Below are positions 39,455 to 50,300 of a stretch of 64,000 bases of DNA, in pieces. Position numbers and translations under genes: made by a program. Position 1 is the stretch's first letter; each line of letters starts with the position of its first letter. This DNA comes from Bacteroidota bacterium (GTDB taxonomy: Bacteria; Bacteroidota; JABWAT01), in contig JAKLJL010000003.1 in assembly GCA_023151185.1 (NCBI GenBank), positions 296,930-360,929 of the forward strand, read 5' to 3'. The notes under the pieces are model-generated. The model saw only the letters and a program-made list of their open reading frames with translations, had not been told where the DNA came from and searched no databases.

Positions 39455-39927
39455 TTTCCCAGCTCCTTCAGTAACTCATCCACCTTTTCGGTAGTCAGGT
39501 TTTCGATATACTCATCATTGACCTGCATGGCCGGTGCAGTTCCGCAGGAGCCCAGGCATTCCACTTCAGAGAATGTATAGAGACCGTCCGGTGTTGTTTC
39601 GCCCAAAGTCAGGTTCAGTTTCTTTTCGAGATGGTGGATGATTTTCTTAGCCCCGTTCAGGGAGCAGGAAATGTTGCTGCAGACCTGAAGGTGATATTTC
39701 CCGACCGGCTGCTTGTTATACATGGTATAGAAGGATGCCACACCAATCACGTGAGCCGGAGACAAATCCAGAACACCGGCCACTGCCTGAATGGCCTCTT
39801 CTGACAGCCAGTTTCCGTTCTGCTGCTGGGCGATCCAGAGCACCGGCATAACGGCGGATTCAACGGTCGGATATTTTTTCTTTTCCGCCTCGATCAGCCT
39901 TAGATTTTCTTCTGTGAAACTGAACAT
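39451..39927 (-). CDS. nuoE: NADH-quinone oxidoreductase subunit E
   Basis: 158 aa; VIGVASFYTMYNKQPVGKYHLQVCSNISCSLNGA, ECLGSCGTAPAMQVNDEYIENLT. Confidence 0.96.
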   Translation of the reverse strand: MFSFTEENLRLIEAEKKKYPTVESAVMPVLWIAQQQNGNWLSEEAIQAVAGVLDLSPAHVIGVASFYTMYNKQPVGKYHLQVCSNISCSLNGAKKIIHHLEKKLNLTLGETTPDGLYTFSEVECLGSCGTAPAMQVNDEYIENLTTEKVDELLKELGK

Positions 39928-40035
39928 AATGATCTGATATTGGTTAAAATTTTGTGGTTAACAGCAGATTTCCTGATTGCCGGTGAGGGTTTTGCCGTAA
40001 AAACAGGTCGGGCAAAACCGCCGTCCCTTCAGGAT

Positions 40036-41301
40036 TTATTTGTCAGCTTCACCCATCACCGGATCCAGTGATCCGATAATAACCACCGTATCTGCCATCT
40101 GGGATCCTTCGAGCAGATAAGGCAGAGACTGCAGGTTGACAAACGACGGTGACCGGATCTTCATCCGCCAAGGATGGCCGGTTCCATCAGACTGAATATA
40201 AAAGCCAAGTTCACCCTTCGACGTTTCAATGGCCTGGTAAACCTGTCCGGGTTCGGGGCAGACACCCCAGTCGGTCAGCATAAAATCGTGAATCAGACCT
40301 TCCATCGTATGGTAGACTTCTGATTTCCAGGGATAAACCTGCTTGGCAAAGTCAACCCGGACGGGTCCCGGCGCAAGTTTATCGAGGCATTGTTCAATAA
40401 TCCGGACCGATTCGTAAAATTCCTGCATCCTGACCCAGTACCGGGAGAAGGAATCACCGTCTGCTGAAGTTGGTATGTCGAATTGCAGGTCAGCATACTT
40501 CAGGTAGGGCATTTTCTTTCTGAGGTCCCATTCAACACCCGATCCACGCAGGTTGGGTCCGGTCAGTCCCATATCAACAGCCAGATCGCCGTCAATATAT
40601 CCGATTCCGACGGTTCTCTGCAGGAAAATCTTATTCCGGTTCAGCAATTTTTCCCAGGACTGAACATGGGCCGGGAATTGCTTGATGAAGGACTTCAGTG
40701 CAGTCAGTGCTTCGGGTGAAAGATCCGAGGCAAGACCGCCGATCCGGCTGTGGGAAACCGTAAACCGGGCTCCGGTCAGCAGATCGAAAATATCGTAGAT
40801 TTTTTCCCGTTCCCTGAAGGTATGGAGGAAGAGGGTTAAGGCCCCCGTATCCATAACCATGGAACCCAGCCAGAGCAGGTGACTCGAAATTCTGGCCAGT
40901 TCGCAAGCGAGGGTCCGGATGACCTGAGCCCGTTCGGGGACTTCAATACCGGCTGCTTTTTCAACCGCCAGGCACCAAGCTACATTGTTCGAATACGGCA
41001 TCATGTAATCCAGCCGGTCGGTGTACGGCATGAATTCATGGTAGGATTTATTTTCGGCCAGTTTTTCCATGGCCCGGTGCAGGTAGCCCAGTTCGGGAAT
41101 TGCCCGGGTAATGGTTTCACCGTTCATTTTCAGGACTACTCTGAGTACGCCGTGGGTAGCCGGGTGAGACGGACCCATATTGATCACCATTTCGGTATCG
41201 AGGGCATCTCCTTCGCCTTCCAGGGTGACGAAGGTATGCTCGTCTTCGAGCAGTCTCAGCAGTTCGTCGGTTGTCCGGGGTTGTTTTTTAAGTTCACTCA
41301 T
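40036..41301 (-). CDS. nuoD: NADH-quinone oxidoreductase subunit D
   Basis: 421 aa; INMGPSHPATHGVLRVVLKMNGE, GYLHRAMEKLAENKSYHEFMPYTDRLDYMM, C-terminal DPVMGEADK. Confidence 0.97.
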   Translation of the reverse strand: MSELKKQPRTTDELLRLLEDEHTFVTLEGEGDALDTEMVINMGPSHPATHGVLRVVLKMNGETITRAIPELGYLHRAMEKLAENKSYHEFMPYTDRLDYMMPYSNNVAWCLAVEKAAGIEVPERAQVIRTLACELARISSHLLWLGSMVMDTGALTLFLHTFREREKIYDIFDLLTGARFTVSHSRIGGLASDLSPEALTALKSFIKQFPAHVQSWEKLLNRNKIFLQRTVGIGYIDGDLAVDMGLTGPNLRGSGVEWDLRKKMPYLKYADLQFDIPTSADGDSFSRYWVRMQEFYESVRIIEQCLDKLAPGPVRVDFAKQVYPWKSEVYHTMEGLIHDFMLTDWGVCPEPGQVYQAIETSKGELGFYIQSDGTGHPWRMKIRSPSFVNLQSLPYLLEGSQMADTVVIIGSLDPVMGEADK

Positions 41302-41311
41302 GGCTCAACCC

Positions 41312-41797
41312 TTACTCCTTTGCCGGCAGGGGAATGGACCCTTCGATCCCGATCAGCGGAAATTCCTTTCTGAGCGGATGGTAGGCGAAATCCTGGGGCA
41401 TATACATTCTTCTCAGATCCGGGTGATTGTTGAACCGGATTCCGTACATATCGAAGACTTCTCTTTCTTCCCAGTTGGCAGTTTTCCAGACGCCGCAGAC
41501 CGAATCAACGGTCAGATCAGCCTCATCAACCCGAACGACCAGTCTCAGAAACCCGGATTCAGAAAAATTACGGAGGTGGTAAACCACTTCATACCGGTCG
41601 TCATCTGTAAACCGGTCTGTTCCCAGAACGTCGGCCAGGAAGTTGAATCCGTAGCCCGACTTCAGGGTCTGGCAAACTGAGACCAGATCCTTCTTATCCA
41701 GAAAAAGAGTGGTTTCACCCCGGTGAAGGTCAGTTTTCAGTATCCGGCCGGCCAGTTCAGTCTGAAGGCGGGAAAGGGTTTCATCAAAAGACGGCAT
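41312..41797 (-). CDS. nuoC: NADH-quinone oxidoreductase subunit C
   Basis: 161 aa; VYHLRNFSESGFLRLVVRV, WEEREVFDMYGIRFNNHPDLRRMYMPQDFAYHPLRKEFPL. Confidence 0.95.
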   Translation of the reverse strand: MPSFDETLSRLQTELAGRILKTDLHRGETTLFLDKKDLVSVCQTLKSGYGFNFLADVLGTDRFTDDDRYEVVYHLRNFSESGFLRLVVRVDEADLTVDSVCGVWKTANWEEREVFDMYGIRFNNHPDLRRMYMPQDFAYHPLRKEFPLIGIEGSIPLPAKE

Positions 41798-41798
41798 A

Positions 41799-42278
41799 TT
41801 ACTTATCCATCAGAACAGAGTGCTGGTTGATTTTTTCCTGAATCTGCATCAGCGCATTCAGAACCGCATCGGGGCGGGGCGGGCATCCGGGAACATAAAC
41901 ATCGACCGGGAGGAACTCATCAATTCCCTGGGCAACCGGGTAAGACCGGAACATGCCGCCGGTTGATGCGCAGGCCCCCATGGCAATACACCATTTCGGG
42001 TCGGGCATCTGATCCCAGATTTTCCGGACCACTTTCGACATTTTGTAGGTACAGGTTCCGGCAACCAGAAGAAGATCTGCCTGGCGGGGCGAGAACCGGA
42101 ACACTTCAGAACCGAACCGGGAAACATCATACCGGGGTCCGGCAAAAGCCATTAATTCAATGCCGCAGCAGGAAAGTCCCATGGGCATCGGCCAGACCGA
42201 GTTTTTTCTTGCCCAATTTGCCAGGGCATCGACGGTCGTGGTGACGTATCCTTCTCCAAAAGCGCTTTCTATTCCCAT
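41799..42278 (-). CDS. nuoB: NADH-quinone oxidoreductase subunit B
   Basis: 159 aa; [64 protein letters not shown]. Confidence 0.97.
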   Translation of the reverse strand: MGIESAFGEGYVTTTVDALANWARKNSVWPMPMGLSCCGIELMAFAGPRYDVSRFGSEVFRFSPRQADLLLVAGTCTYKMSKVVRKIWDQMPDPKWCIAMGACASTGGMFRSYPVAQGIDEFLPVDVYVPGCPPRPDAVLNALMQIQEKINQHSVLMDK

Positions 42279-42625
42279 TCCAGCACTCCCTTTTTAATAA
42301 TGTAGTAATAACCGGCAAATAAAAGGCCGATGAACAGGATCATTTCGATGAAGGCGAAAAGTCCCAGCATCCTGAACTGAACCGCCCAGGGATACATGAA
42401 CAGAATTTCCACATCGAAAATGACAAACAGCATGGCCACCATGTAATACTTAACTGAATACCGTTCGTGTGCGGTTCCGACCGGTTCCATTCCGCTTTCG
42501 TAGGCAGAATTTTTAACCTGGTTGGGGCGTTTCGGGCCGATGAGACCGGTAAGAAGAAGGGAACCGGCACCGAAGGCTACTGCAAGGACAATGAGGAGCA
42601 GGACAGGCAAGTATTGTTCAAACAT
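42269..42625 (-). CDS. nuoA: NADH-quinone oxidoreductase subunit A
   Basis: 118 aa; [41 protein letters not shown]. Confidence 0.96.
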   Translation of the reverse strand: MFEQYLPVLLLIVLAVAFGAGSLLLTGLIGPKRPNQVKNSAYESGMEPVGTAHERYSVKYYMVAMLFVIFDVEILFMYPWAVQFRMLGLFAFIEMILFIGLLFAGYYYIIKKGVLEWE

Positions 42626-42803
42626 GGGTTTACCACCGACAGGTCAAAAAAAGAATCCCAAAAATACCTCTGGTGGATTTTAATGTCAAACCCTGACAGG
42701 GAAATAACCGGCCGGTCAATTCATTCTAACCACCTGCCGGGGACCTGCTATCCGGCAGTGATGATTTTTTCCTATCTTCGCTTAAAAAAACAGGACTTAC
42801 GGG

Positions 42804-44636
42804 ATGTTAAAGCCAACTGGAATTTTTCTGCTGCTGTCTGTTTTTTACCTGCAGGCCGCAGCCGGTCCCTGGAAGGGGATGGCGGTGACCGGAAACGGGC
42901 GGATCTGTGCGGTTTATTCGGATGATCACCGGCTGGATACTGCCCGGGACGGGGCGGGGCTCCGGCATTTGTTTTTCAGGACATATGAAGCGGATTACCT
43001 TCGGGGTACCCGCCTGACTGTATTGAAGGACGGGAAACCGGTATCGGCTGCAGGCCCGGCATCTGTGGGCATGGTGAATTACCACTCCCCTCAGTCTGTC
43101 TGGAATTACCCGGGGCTTCAGCCGGTTTCACTTAGACTGACCGCTTACACCGGTGATGCCATCCTGATCGGGATTACCGCAGATTCTTCACAGGCCTGGG
43201 AGTTCAGTTTCCATTTGCGGGCGGTCAGAAAAACGAACCGGATAACCCGTCTGGAAACCCGGGAGAGGATTCCGGGAGGTATTCTTGCGGGCTGGGATAC
43301 AGGTGTGGTTCTGGCGTTTACAGCCCTCGGATCAGAATCAGCAAATTGGACTGTCCTGACCGATTCTGTGGTGTCTTTCCGGGCAACCGGAAGTCAGGTT
43401 CTGGCAGTGAGTGCCGCCGGTTCTAAAGCCGGGCTGGAATCCGGTATTCAGGAATTGACGGCAGATCCGGATCCCTTTTTAACCGCAGACAATGCCTGGG
43501 ATAGGTGGATGGCATCTGGAAAGCAACCCCTTTCTTTGCCTGAAACTGACCGTGAAGCTTACCGCAGAAACCTGGCTGCGGCACGGTCTGCCAACCTGGA
43601 AGGTCAGGTGCCGGCCGATCTGACCGGGCAGTTCACTACCCAGGGAATGCCCCAGCTTTATCCAAGAGACGCCATGATGTCGGCCCGGGTTTTTCTGGAA
43701 ACCGGCCACCTGAAAGAAGCCCGGCAGATTCTGGAGTTCTGGCAGAATGCCCGCATCCCGAAAAAGTCACCCGGCGAATGGTATGCCCGGTATTCAGCCG
43801 CCTCTGAAGCGGTCGATGGCGGTGACGGGGCCCGTTTTGATGAGCCTGAATGGGATGCCAACGGTTATTTTCTCACACTTGCCCGCCGGCTTTCTGACCT
43901 TACAGGACAGTGCCCGGCAGACTCCTCTTTTCTCTTTGAAACGGCCGGATTCCTCTGCCACCAAATTGACCGGAAAGGTCTGCTGTATGAAGGGGGAATT
44001 ATTGAGTGGACCGGTTTTCTTCCATCAACGAATCTGACCTGTGCCGCAGCCTTGACTTCGGCGGCAGAACTGGCCAGGAGTTTCAACCGGCCGGATCTGG
44101 CAGAAAAATTCACCCGGGCTTCTGAAACCATTACCCGGAATCTGACCCGGATGACGGATCCGGCAACGGGAGTTTATGCCGATGTCAGAACTCTGGATGT
44201 CAAAGCATCTGACGGAACCTCACTTGAGGGAAACTCGGTCCATTACATGTGGGGAACTGCTTCGCTTTTTGGTATCCTATGGGGATACTCCGACCATCCG
44301 CTGATGCAGAAAACCATGGACTGGTATCAGAAAAACACCTTTATCCTGAACGGCGGAATGCAGTATTTTACCACACCTGACCCCGGACTCGACGGGTACG
44401 GCCGGGCAGCCTTTTTCTTCATGACGGCTGCTGCTGCTGAATATGAACTGATCCGGGGAAACCGAAAACAGGCCCGGTATCACCTCGACTGGCTGCTGGC
44501 AAACAGTTCTGTCTACGGACTGATGCCTGAACGGATTTTCCCCGACGGATCGGATTGCAGTGAGGCCAGTCCGCTGACCTGGTGCTGTGCCGAAACAGCA
44601 CTTGCCCTTCTGAAATATGATGAGTCAAACAGATAA
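42804..44636 (+). CDS. Exported (alpha/alpha)6-barrel glycosidase-like protein (GH15/debranching-enzyme-like)
   Basis: 610 aa; signal peptide; LTGQFTTQGMPQLYPRDAMMSARVFLETGH, ARFDEPEWDANGYFLTLARR, GILWGYSDHPLMQKTMDWY. Confidence 0.7.
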   Translation: MLKPTGIFLLLSVFYLQAAAGPWKGMAVTGNGRICAVYSDDHRLDTARDGAGLRHLFFRTYEADYLRGTRLTVLKDGKPVSAAGPASVGMVNYHSPQSVWNYPGLQPVSLRLTAYTGDAILIGITADSSQAWEFSFHLRAVRKTNRITRLETRERIPGGILAGWDTGVVLAFTALGSESANWTVLTDSVVSFRATGSQVLAVSAAGSKAGLESGIQELTADPDPFLTADNAWDRWMASGKQPLSLPETDREAYRRNLAAARSANLEGQVPADLTGQFTTQGMPQLYPRDAMMSARVFLETGHLKEARQILEFWQNARIPKKSPGEWYARYSAASEAVDGGDGARFDEPEWDANGYFLTLARRLSDLTGQCPADSSFLFETAGFLCHQIDRKGLLYEGGIIEWTGFLPSTNLTCAAALTSAAELARSFNRPDLAEKFTRASETITRNLTRMTDPATGVYADVRTLDVKASDGTSLEGNSVHYMWGTASLFGILWGYSDHPLMQKTMDWYQKNTFILNGGMQYFTTPDPGLDGYGRAAFFFMTAAAAEYELIRGNRKQARYHLDWLLANSSVYGLMPERIFPDGSDCSEASPLTWCCAETALALLKYDESNR

Positions 44637-44656
44637 ACCCAAAAAAAGGAAACCGC

Positions 44657-46375
44657 ATGAGATACCTCCTGACCCTGCTTCCGGTGCTGGCCCTTGCTGC
44701 CTGCTCCCGGCCGGATGCCAATGACCGGTTTACCGGACTGGCAAACCGGTACATCCAGAAAAACCTGGAACTGAACCCTGAACTGGCCACCTATCTGGGT
44801 GATCACCGGTACGACCACTTCATCGGTGATTATTCAGAAGCCGGTGTCCAAAAAGGATCTGCTTTGGCCAAAGCCTATCTGGATTCTCTTTCTGAACTGG
44901 ATGCTGCCGCATTAACCGATACCAACCGGATTGATCTGCAGATTCTGGTTTCGAACCTGAAGTATTCCATTTTTTCGGCGGATACATTGAAGGAATATAC
45001 CTGGAATCCAATGAATTACAACGCCGGCAACGTGATTTATCCGCTTCTTGCCCGTGAGTTTGCTCCGCTGAAAGACCGGTTAATGGCGGTAAAGTCCCGG
45101 CTCCGGCTGGTACCCGGCATGATCGAAGCTGCAAAGGCAAATCTGGTCAATCCGACGAAAATTCATACCGAAACCGCCATCCGTCAGAATCCCGGTGCCA
45201 TCAGTCTGGTTCGGGATGAACTGACGGTGTGGCTGGATCAGGTTCCCGAACTGAAACCTGAATTCCAGCCGGTTCAGGACTCGGTTGTGGCAGTTCTGAC
45301 CGCATACGGGGACTGGCTGAAAACTGAACTTTTACCCAAAGCAACCCGTGATTTCAGGCTTGGGGATGAACTCTGGCGGAAAAAACTGGCATACAGCCTT
45401 GAATCGGATCTGCAGAAAGAAGACATTCTGGCCCGTGCAGAACAAGAACTGGTCTCAACCCGGAAGGCCCTGTATGAAACGGCCCTGCCGCTGTTCAGGA
45501 CGTTTTTCCCGAAGGAAACGGCTGAATCGGTTCTGAAAGACGAAAAAACCGTTATCCGAAAGGTGCTGAATAAACTGGCCGAATCGCGCCCCGACAATGC
45601 GACCATTGTCGAACAGGCGAAAAAAGACCTGGAGGAAACCACCCGTTTCGTAGCAGAAGCCGGACTGGTCACGGTCCCGGATGAACCCGTCAAGGTCATC
45701 GTCATGCCCGAGTTCCAGAGAGGAGTCGCCATTGCGTACTGCGACTCTCCCGGACCGCTTGAGAAAAATGGGGAAACTTTCTATGCAATTTCACCGACAC
45801 CGGCTGACTGGGATGCCAAAAAGGCCGAATCCTTCTACCGGGAATACAATTCCTACATGCTGAAAAACCTGACCGTTCATGAAGCCATGCCCGGACATTA
45901 CCTTCAGCTTGCCCACTCAAACCGGTTCAAAGCCCCAACCATGATCCGGGCAATCTACAGTTCCGGACCGTTTGTTGAAGGCTGGGCGACCTATGCCGAA
46001 CAGCTAATGGTCGAAAAGGGGTATGGCGGACCGGAAGTAAAAATTCAGCAGTTGAAAATGCGCCTTCGCCTGATTATCAACTCAATTATTGACCAGAAAA
46101 TCCATACTGCCGGAATGACTGAACAGGAAGCTCTGGATCTGATGATGAACGACGGATTTCAGGAAGATGGAGAAGCCTCGGGGAAATGGATCCGGGCCTG
46201 CCTGACCTCAACCCAGCTTTCAACCTATTTCGTCGGAAATCTGGGTATCAATGACATCCGGACAGCCTGGGAGGCTAAAAACGGGCCGGTTACAGACTTC
46301 AAGGCGTTTCATGATCTGCTACTGTCTTTCGGCTCACCGGCACCCCGGTATGTCCGGCAGATGATGGGTCTTTGA
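44657..46375 (+). CDS. DUF885-family lipoprotein (putative metallopeptidase-like)
   Basis: 572 aa; lipobox (LLPVLALAAC); NLTVHEAMPGHYLQLAHSNR, GPFVEGWATYAEQLMVEKGY. Confidence 0.9.
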   Translation: MRYLLTLLPVLALAACSRPDANDRFTGLANRYIQKNLELNPELATYLGDHRYDHFIGDYSEAGVQKGSALAKAYLDSLSELDAAALTDTNRIDLQILVSNLKYSIFSADTLKEYTWNPMNYNAGNVIYPLLAREFAPLKDRLMAVKSRLRLVPGMIEAAKANLVNPTKIHTETAIRQNPGAISLVRDELTVWLDQVPELKPEFQPVQDSVVAVLTAYGDWLKTELLPKATRDFRLGDELWRKKLAYSLESDLQKEDILARAEQELVSTRKALYETALPLFRTFFPKETAESVLKDEKTVIRKVLNKLAESRPDNATIVEQAKKDLEETTRFVAEAGLVTVPDEPVKVIVMPEFQRGVAIAYCDSPGPLEKNGETFYAISPTPADWDAKKAESFYREYNSYMLKNLTVHEAMPGHYLQLAHSNRFKAPTMIRAIYSSGPFVEGWATYAEQLMVEKGYGGPEVKIQQLKMRLRLIINSIIDQKIHTAGMTEQEALDLMMNDGFQEDGEASGKWIRACLTSTQLSTYFVGNLGINDIRTAWEAKNGPVTDFKAFHDLLLSFGSPAPRYVRQMMGL

Positions 46376-46379
46376 TTCT

Positions 46380-46423
46380 GATCCCGTCCGGGAGAATTTC
46401 CGGGCGGGATGGCTTTTTTTAAA
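46380..46423 (+). terminator. Intrinsic terminator after DUF885 gene
   Basis: gatcccgtccgg-gagaattt-ccgggcgggatggctttttttaaa. Confidence 0.65.
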
Positions 46424-46597
46424 CCACCGTCATTTTTTCACCCGAACTTCAAAGGGTGAGTCCACCCGGAGAAAGTAATGTCCATTCGCTGAAGTGGAGG
46501 CCCGGAAGGAAACAGGGACTTCCTGTTTCCGGAGGGTGATCCGGGTCCGTTTCGGGCCGGGTTAGGGGGACGGTTGACCGAAACCCGTACGGTCACC

Positions 46598-47239
46598 TCA
46601 GGTTTGCCGGTTCAGCCAGTCGTCGATCCGGTTTTTCAGCTCAGGCCAGGCAACATACCCCCTGCCGGCAAGATGACCGGCTGTTCCCTTTACCAGAATC
46701 ACAGCAGGAAAACCTGAAACTCCCAGTTGCCGGGTCAACTGAAGATCCTGATTGAATAAATACCGGACTTCATCCGATTTCCAGTCCCGGATCCAGGCTG
46801 TTTTATCCAGTCCGGTCTGCTCCAGAACCGGGTAATAGACGGATTCTGTATTCAGATCCCGGCCATCCTGAAACTGCAGATCCTGAATCGCCGACAGCAC
46901 ATCGAATTCGCATCCGGGTTTCTGCAGCCCGGCTGCCAGAACGGCAAGACTGGGCGGAACCGAGTCGGTTACGAGGGTACCTGTTTCCAGAACCTGATGC
47001 TTGTACCGGTCACCCAGCGTTACCCCGGTTGTTGCTTCAAGGCGGGGTATAGCTGTCCGCAGATAGTCAGACATGGGCGCAACCGGACCAACCCGGCTCC
47101 CGGTGATCATCCCGCCAAAAACCAATCTGAAGTCCAGCCGCCCGGCAAATTCCTCACGTGCCCGGTTGATAACCGGTTTAAACCCATAGCACCACCCGCA
47201 ATGGGGATCCATCACATAAAGTAAAGTAAGTTTTTCCAT
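46598..47239 (-). CDS. DsbA/FrnE-family thioredoxin-fold protein
   Basis: 213 aa; LLYVMDPHCGWCYGFKPVI (CxxC), QLGVSGFPAVILVKG cis-Pro loop. Confidence 0.85.
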   Translation of the reverse strand: MEKLTLLYVMDPHCGWCYGFKPVINRAREEFAGRLDFRLVFGGMITGSRVGPVAPMSDYLRTAIPRLEATTGVTLGDRYKHQVLETGTLVTDSVPPSLAVLAAGLQKPGCEFDVLSAIQDLQFQDGRDLNTESVYYPVLEQTGLDKTAWIRDWKSDEVRYLFNQDLQLTRQLGVSGFPAVILVKGTAGHLAGRGYVAWPELKNRIDDWLNRQT

Positions 47240-47356
47240 GGGGGTAACAACACCGGGCAGTCCTGAAAAGATTCCGGAACCTGTTTTGTTTGCATATTCC
47301 GTTTGCGGATTTATAAAAAAAATGTAATTTGCCGGATATCAGTTCAGGTGAAACCT

Positions 47357-50300
47357 ATGAAACCCATACTGCTATCCGGATTGTACCTGTTTTTAACCAC
47401 AGGTTTCATATTGGCTTCCGCTGCCGGCCCACTTAAAGCCCAGCAGCATGAAAACGGATTTCCTTTCATCCGGAATTTTTCACCATCAGAATATGAAGAT
47501 CATGACCAGAACTGGTCGGTTACGCAGGACCGTCGGGGGGTGATGTATTTCGGAAACACCAACGGATTAATGGAATATGACGGTACGGCATGGCGTAAAA
47601 TTCCGGTGTCGAACCGGAGTGTGGTCAGGTCGCTTGCAACTGATCAGGCAGGGACTGTTTTCATCGGTGCTAAGGCCGAATTCGGATTTTTGGCAGCGGA
47701 CATTTCAGGACGGCCGGTATACAGGTCCCTGATTCCTCTTGTCGATTCAGCATTCCGCTCGTTCAGCGATGTCTGGAAAGTCCTGCCAACCCGGCAGGGA
47801 GTCTTTTTTCAGACGGCCAAATTTCTTTTCAGGTACAAAGAGGGCAAAATTACCGTTTGGAAATCCGGAAAAACCTTCCATAACTCCTTTTCCGCCGGCG
47901 GCAGACTTTTTATCCGTGAGACAGAAACCGGTCTTCTTGAACTGACCGGCGATTCCCTGGCCCTGCTTCCCGGCGGTGGCAGGTTCAGTGAAGAACGGAT
48001 TTACGGCATTCTTCAGAACGACACCAATCGGTTTACAATTCTCACCCGGCAGTCCGGATTTTTCAGGATGGATGCTTCTGGTATCAATCCGTGGGTTTGT
48101 GAAGCCGGCAGTGAGCTGAAATCCGCCCAGCCGTATGATCTCGTCAGGATGGGTGATGGTCAAATGCTGATTGCGACTCTGACGCAGGGGCTTCTGATTG
48201 CCGATTCTTCCGGAAGAATTTCTGCCCGGATCAACAAGGAAAACGGGTTGCAGGACAATGTGGTTTTTTCAGTTTTTCCAGACCGGAACGGCACCATTTG
48301 GACCGCAATGAGTAAAGGGATTTCCCGCATTCACTGGCAGTCGCCGGTTTCCTTTTTTCAGTCGGGACATGGGCTCGACGGCCAGGTAGTCACTTTGATT
48401 TCACAGGAGAAAACTGTTTATGCAGGAACATTTTCAGGACTTTTCAGATGGGAGACAGACCGGTTTAAAAAAATACCAGAAATCGGTGGGATTATCATCG
48501 GGCTGACCGCCTCAGGGCAGGATGTTTTTGCTTCAGAACCCGACAGACTCTTCCTGATCAGGAAAAACAAGACCCGTCTCATCGTGAAAGAAAGTTTTCA
48601 GTGTCTGAAAGCCTCGTCCCGGTTTCCCGATATGATTTACGCCGGACTGAAGGACGGTTGCGGCATTCTCAGGAAGCGAAACGGATCCTGGGTTTGGGAA
48701 GGAAAAATTCCCGGCCTCGACAGGGAAATACGAACCATCGAGGAATCTGACAGGTTTATCTGGTTTGGCAGCATTTTCCAGGGTGTTTCACGGTTGACAC
48801 TCTCTGAAGAAGCCCTGAAAACCGGGACCGGACTGGTTCATTTCGGGCTGGAATCCGGTTTGCCCGAGCTGAAAGATCTGGAAGTTACCCGGGATTCAAA
48901 AGGAATTGTTTTCTTAACCCGGAAGGGGATTTACCGGCCTGAGGAAAACTCAGGAAAAATCCTCCCTGACCTGGCTTACCAGGCCCTTTTCCAGGGTGAT
49001 TACCGGGTTTTCAAGTTTGCCGAAAGCCCTGCGGGTGCCTTTTGTTTCTATGCAAATGACCGCGTCGGGATTGCCCGCCGGGATTCTTCCGGGAACCTGT
49101 ACTGGCTATTTAAGCCGTTTAAAAACTGGTTTCCTGAGGATCAGGTTAATGTGATTCTGCCTGATGGACCCGAGGCGTTCTGGTTGGGTTCCATGCGGGG
49201 GCTGATTCATGCCGATGCCCGGCACCCAGCCCCTGTCCCCGATTCTCAAACAGGCGTAATTCTGAGATCAATTACACTGGCCAAGGATTCGGTTCTGGTT
49301 GGCGGATTTGGCGACCCGCACCTCCCGGCTATTTCATACTCAGGCAAAGAACTCCGGTTTGAACTGGCAGCTCCGTTTTATGATCAGGAACAGGTGGTTC
49401 GGTACCAGTATTATCTTGACGGACTTGAAGATGGCTGGTCAGACTGGAATAATGAACCGTTTAAAGTCTATACGAGCCTCCCGGAAGGCACCTATACCTT
49501 TCATGCCAGGGCAAAAAATTATCAGGATTGGGTAACACCTGAAACCGTTCTGACATTTACAGTTTTACCGCCGTGGTACCGTACCTGGTGGATGTACGGA
49601 ATTTACCTGGGTTTACTTGCTGCCTTTATCTGGATTCTTCTGAAAATCCAGGCAAAAAAATCCAGGCAGAAATCCAAAGAAATTCTGGACCGGCAGAAAG
49701 AAGAATCCAGATTGAAAGAAGCTGAACTGCGGGCCGAAGCGGCAGAAGCCAAGGAACGGATTCTTTCTGCCCAGCGGGAAGCCGAACAGGCAGAACTGGA
49801 AAATGCCCGGCGGATATCCGAAATCAACCGGCAGTTGACGACGGCTTTGGACGAGTTGAAATCGGCTCAGATTCAGTTGGTTCAGACTGCCCGGATGGCC
49901 TCACTGGGCCAGATGACAGCAGGTCTGGCCCATGAAATCAACAATCCTCTGAATTTTATCCGGTCGGGTTCCGAAATTCTGCGAAAGGACATCAATGACC
50001 TGCAAAACCTGCTCGCTGAAGCCAGGTCTCTTTTGGCAGGGAATGAATCCCTTCTGGCAGCATTCCGGGAAATTGAACTGAAAACCGATACTGAAGCCCT
50101 GTTTCCAGAAATCGAAGAGCAGCTCCATGCAATTGAATGGGGAACAGAACGGACAGCCGCCATCATCCGGAACCTTAGAAAGTTTACCCGGCTGGATGAA
50201 CAGGTCTTGAAAAAGGCAGACATCAACGAAAGCCTGCTGGCCACTGCCGACCTGTTTAAACACCGGTTACCCGAAGGGATCCGGCTGATTGTCAGCCCAG

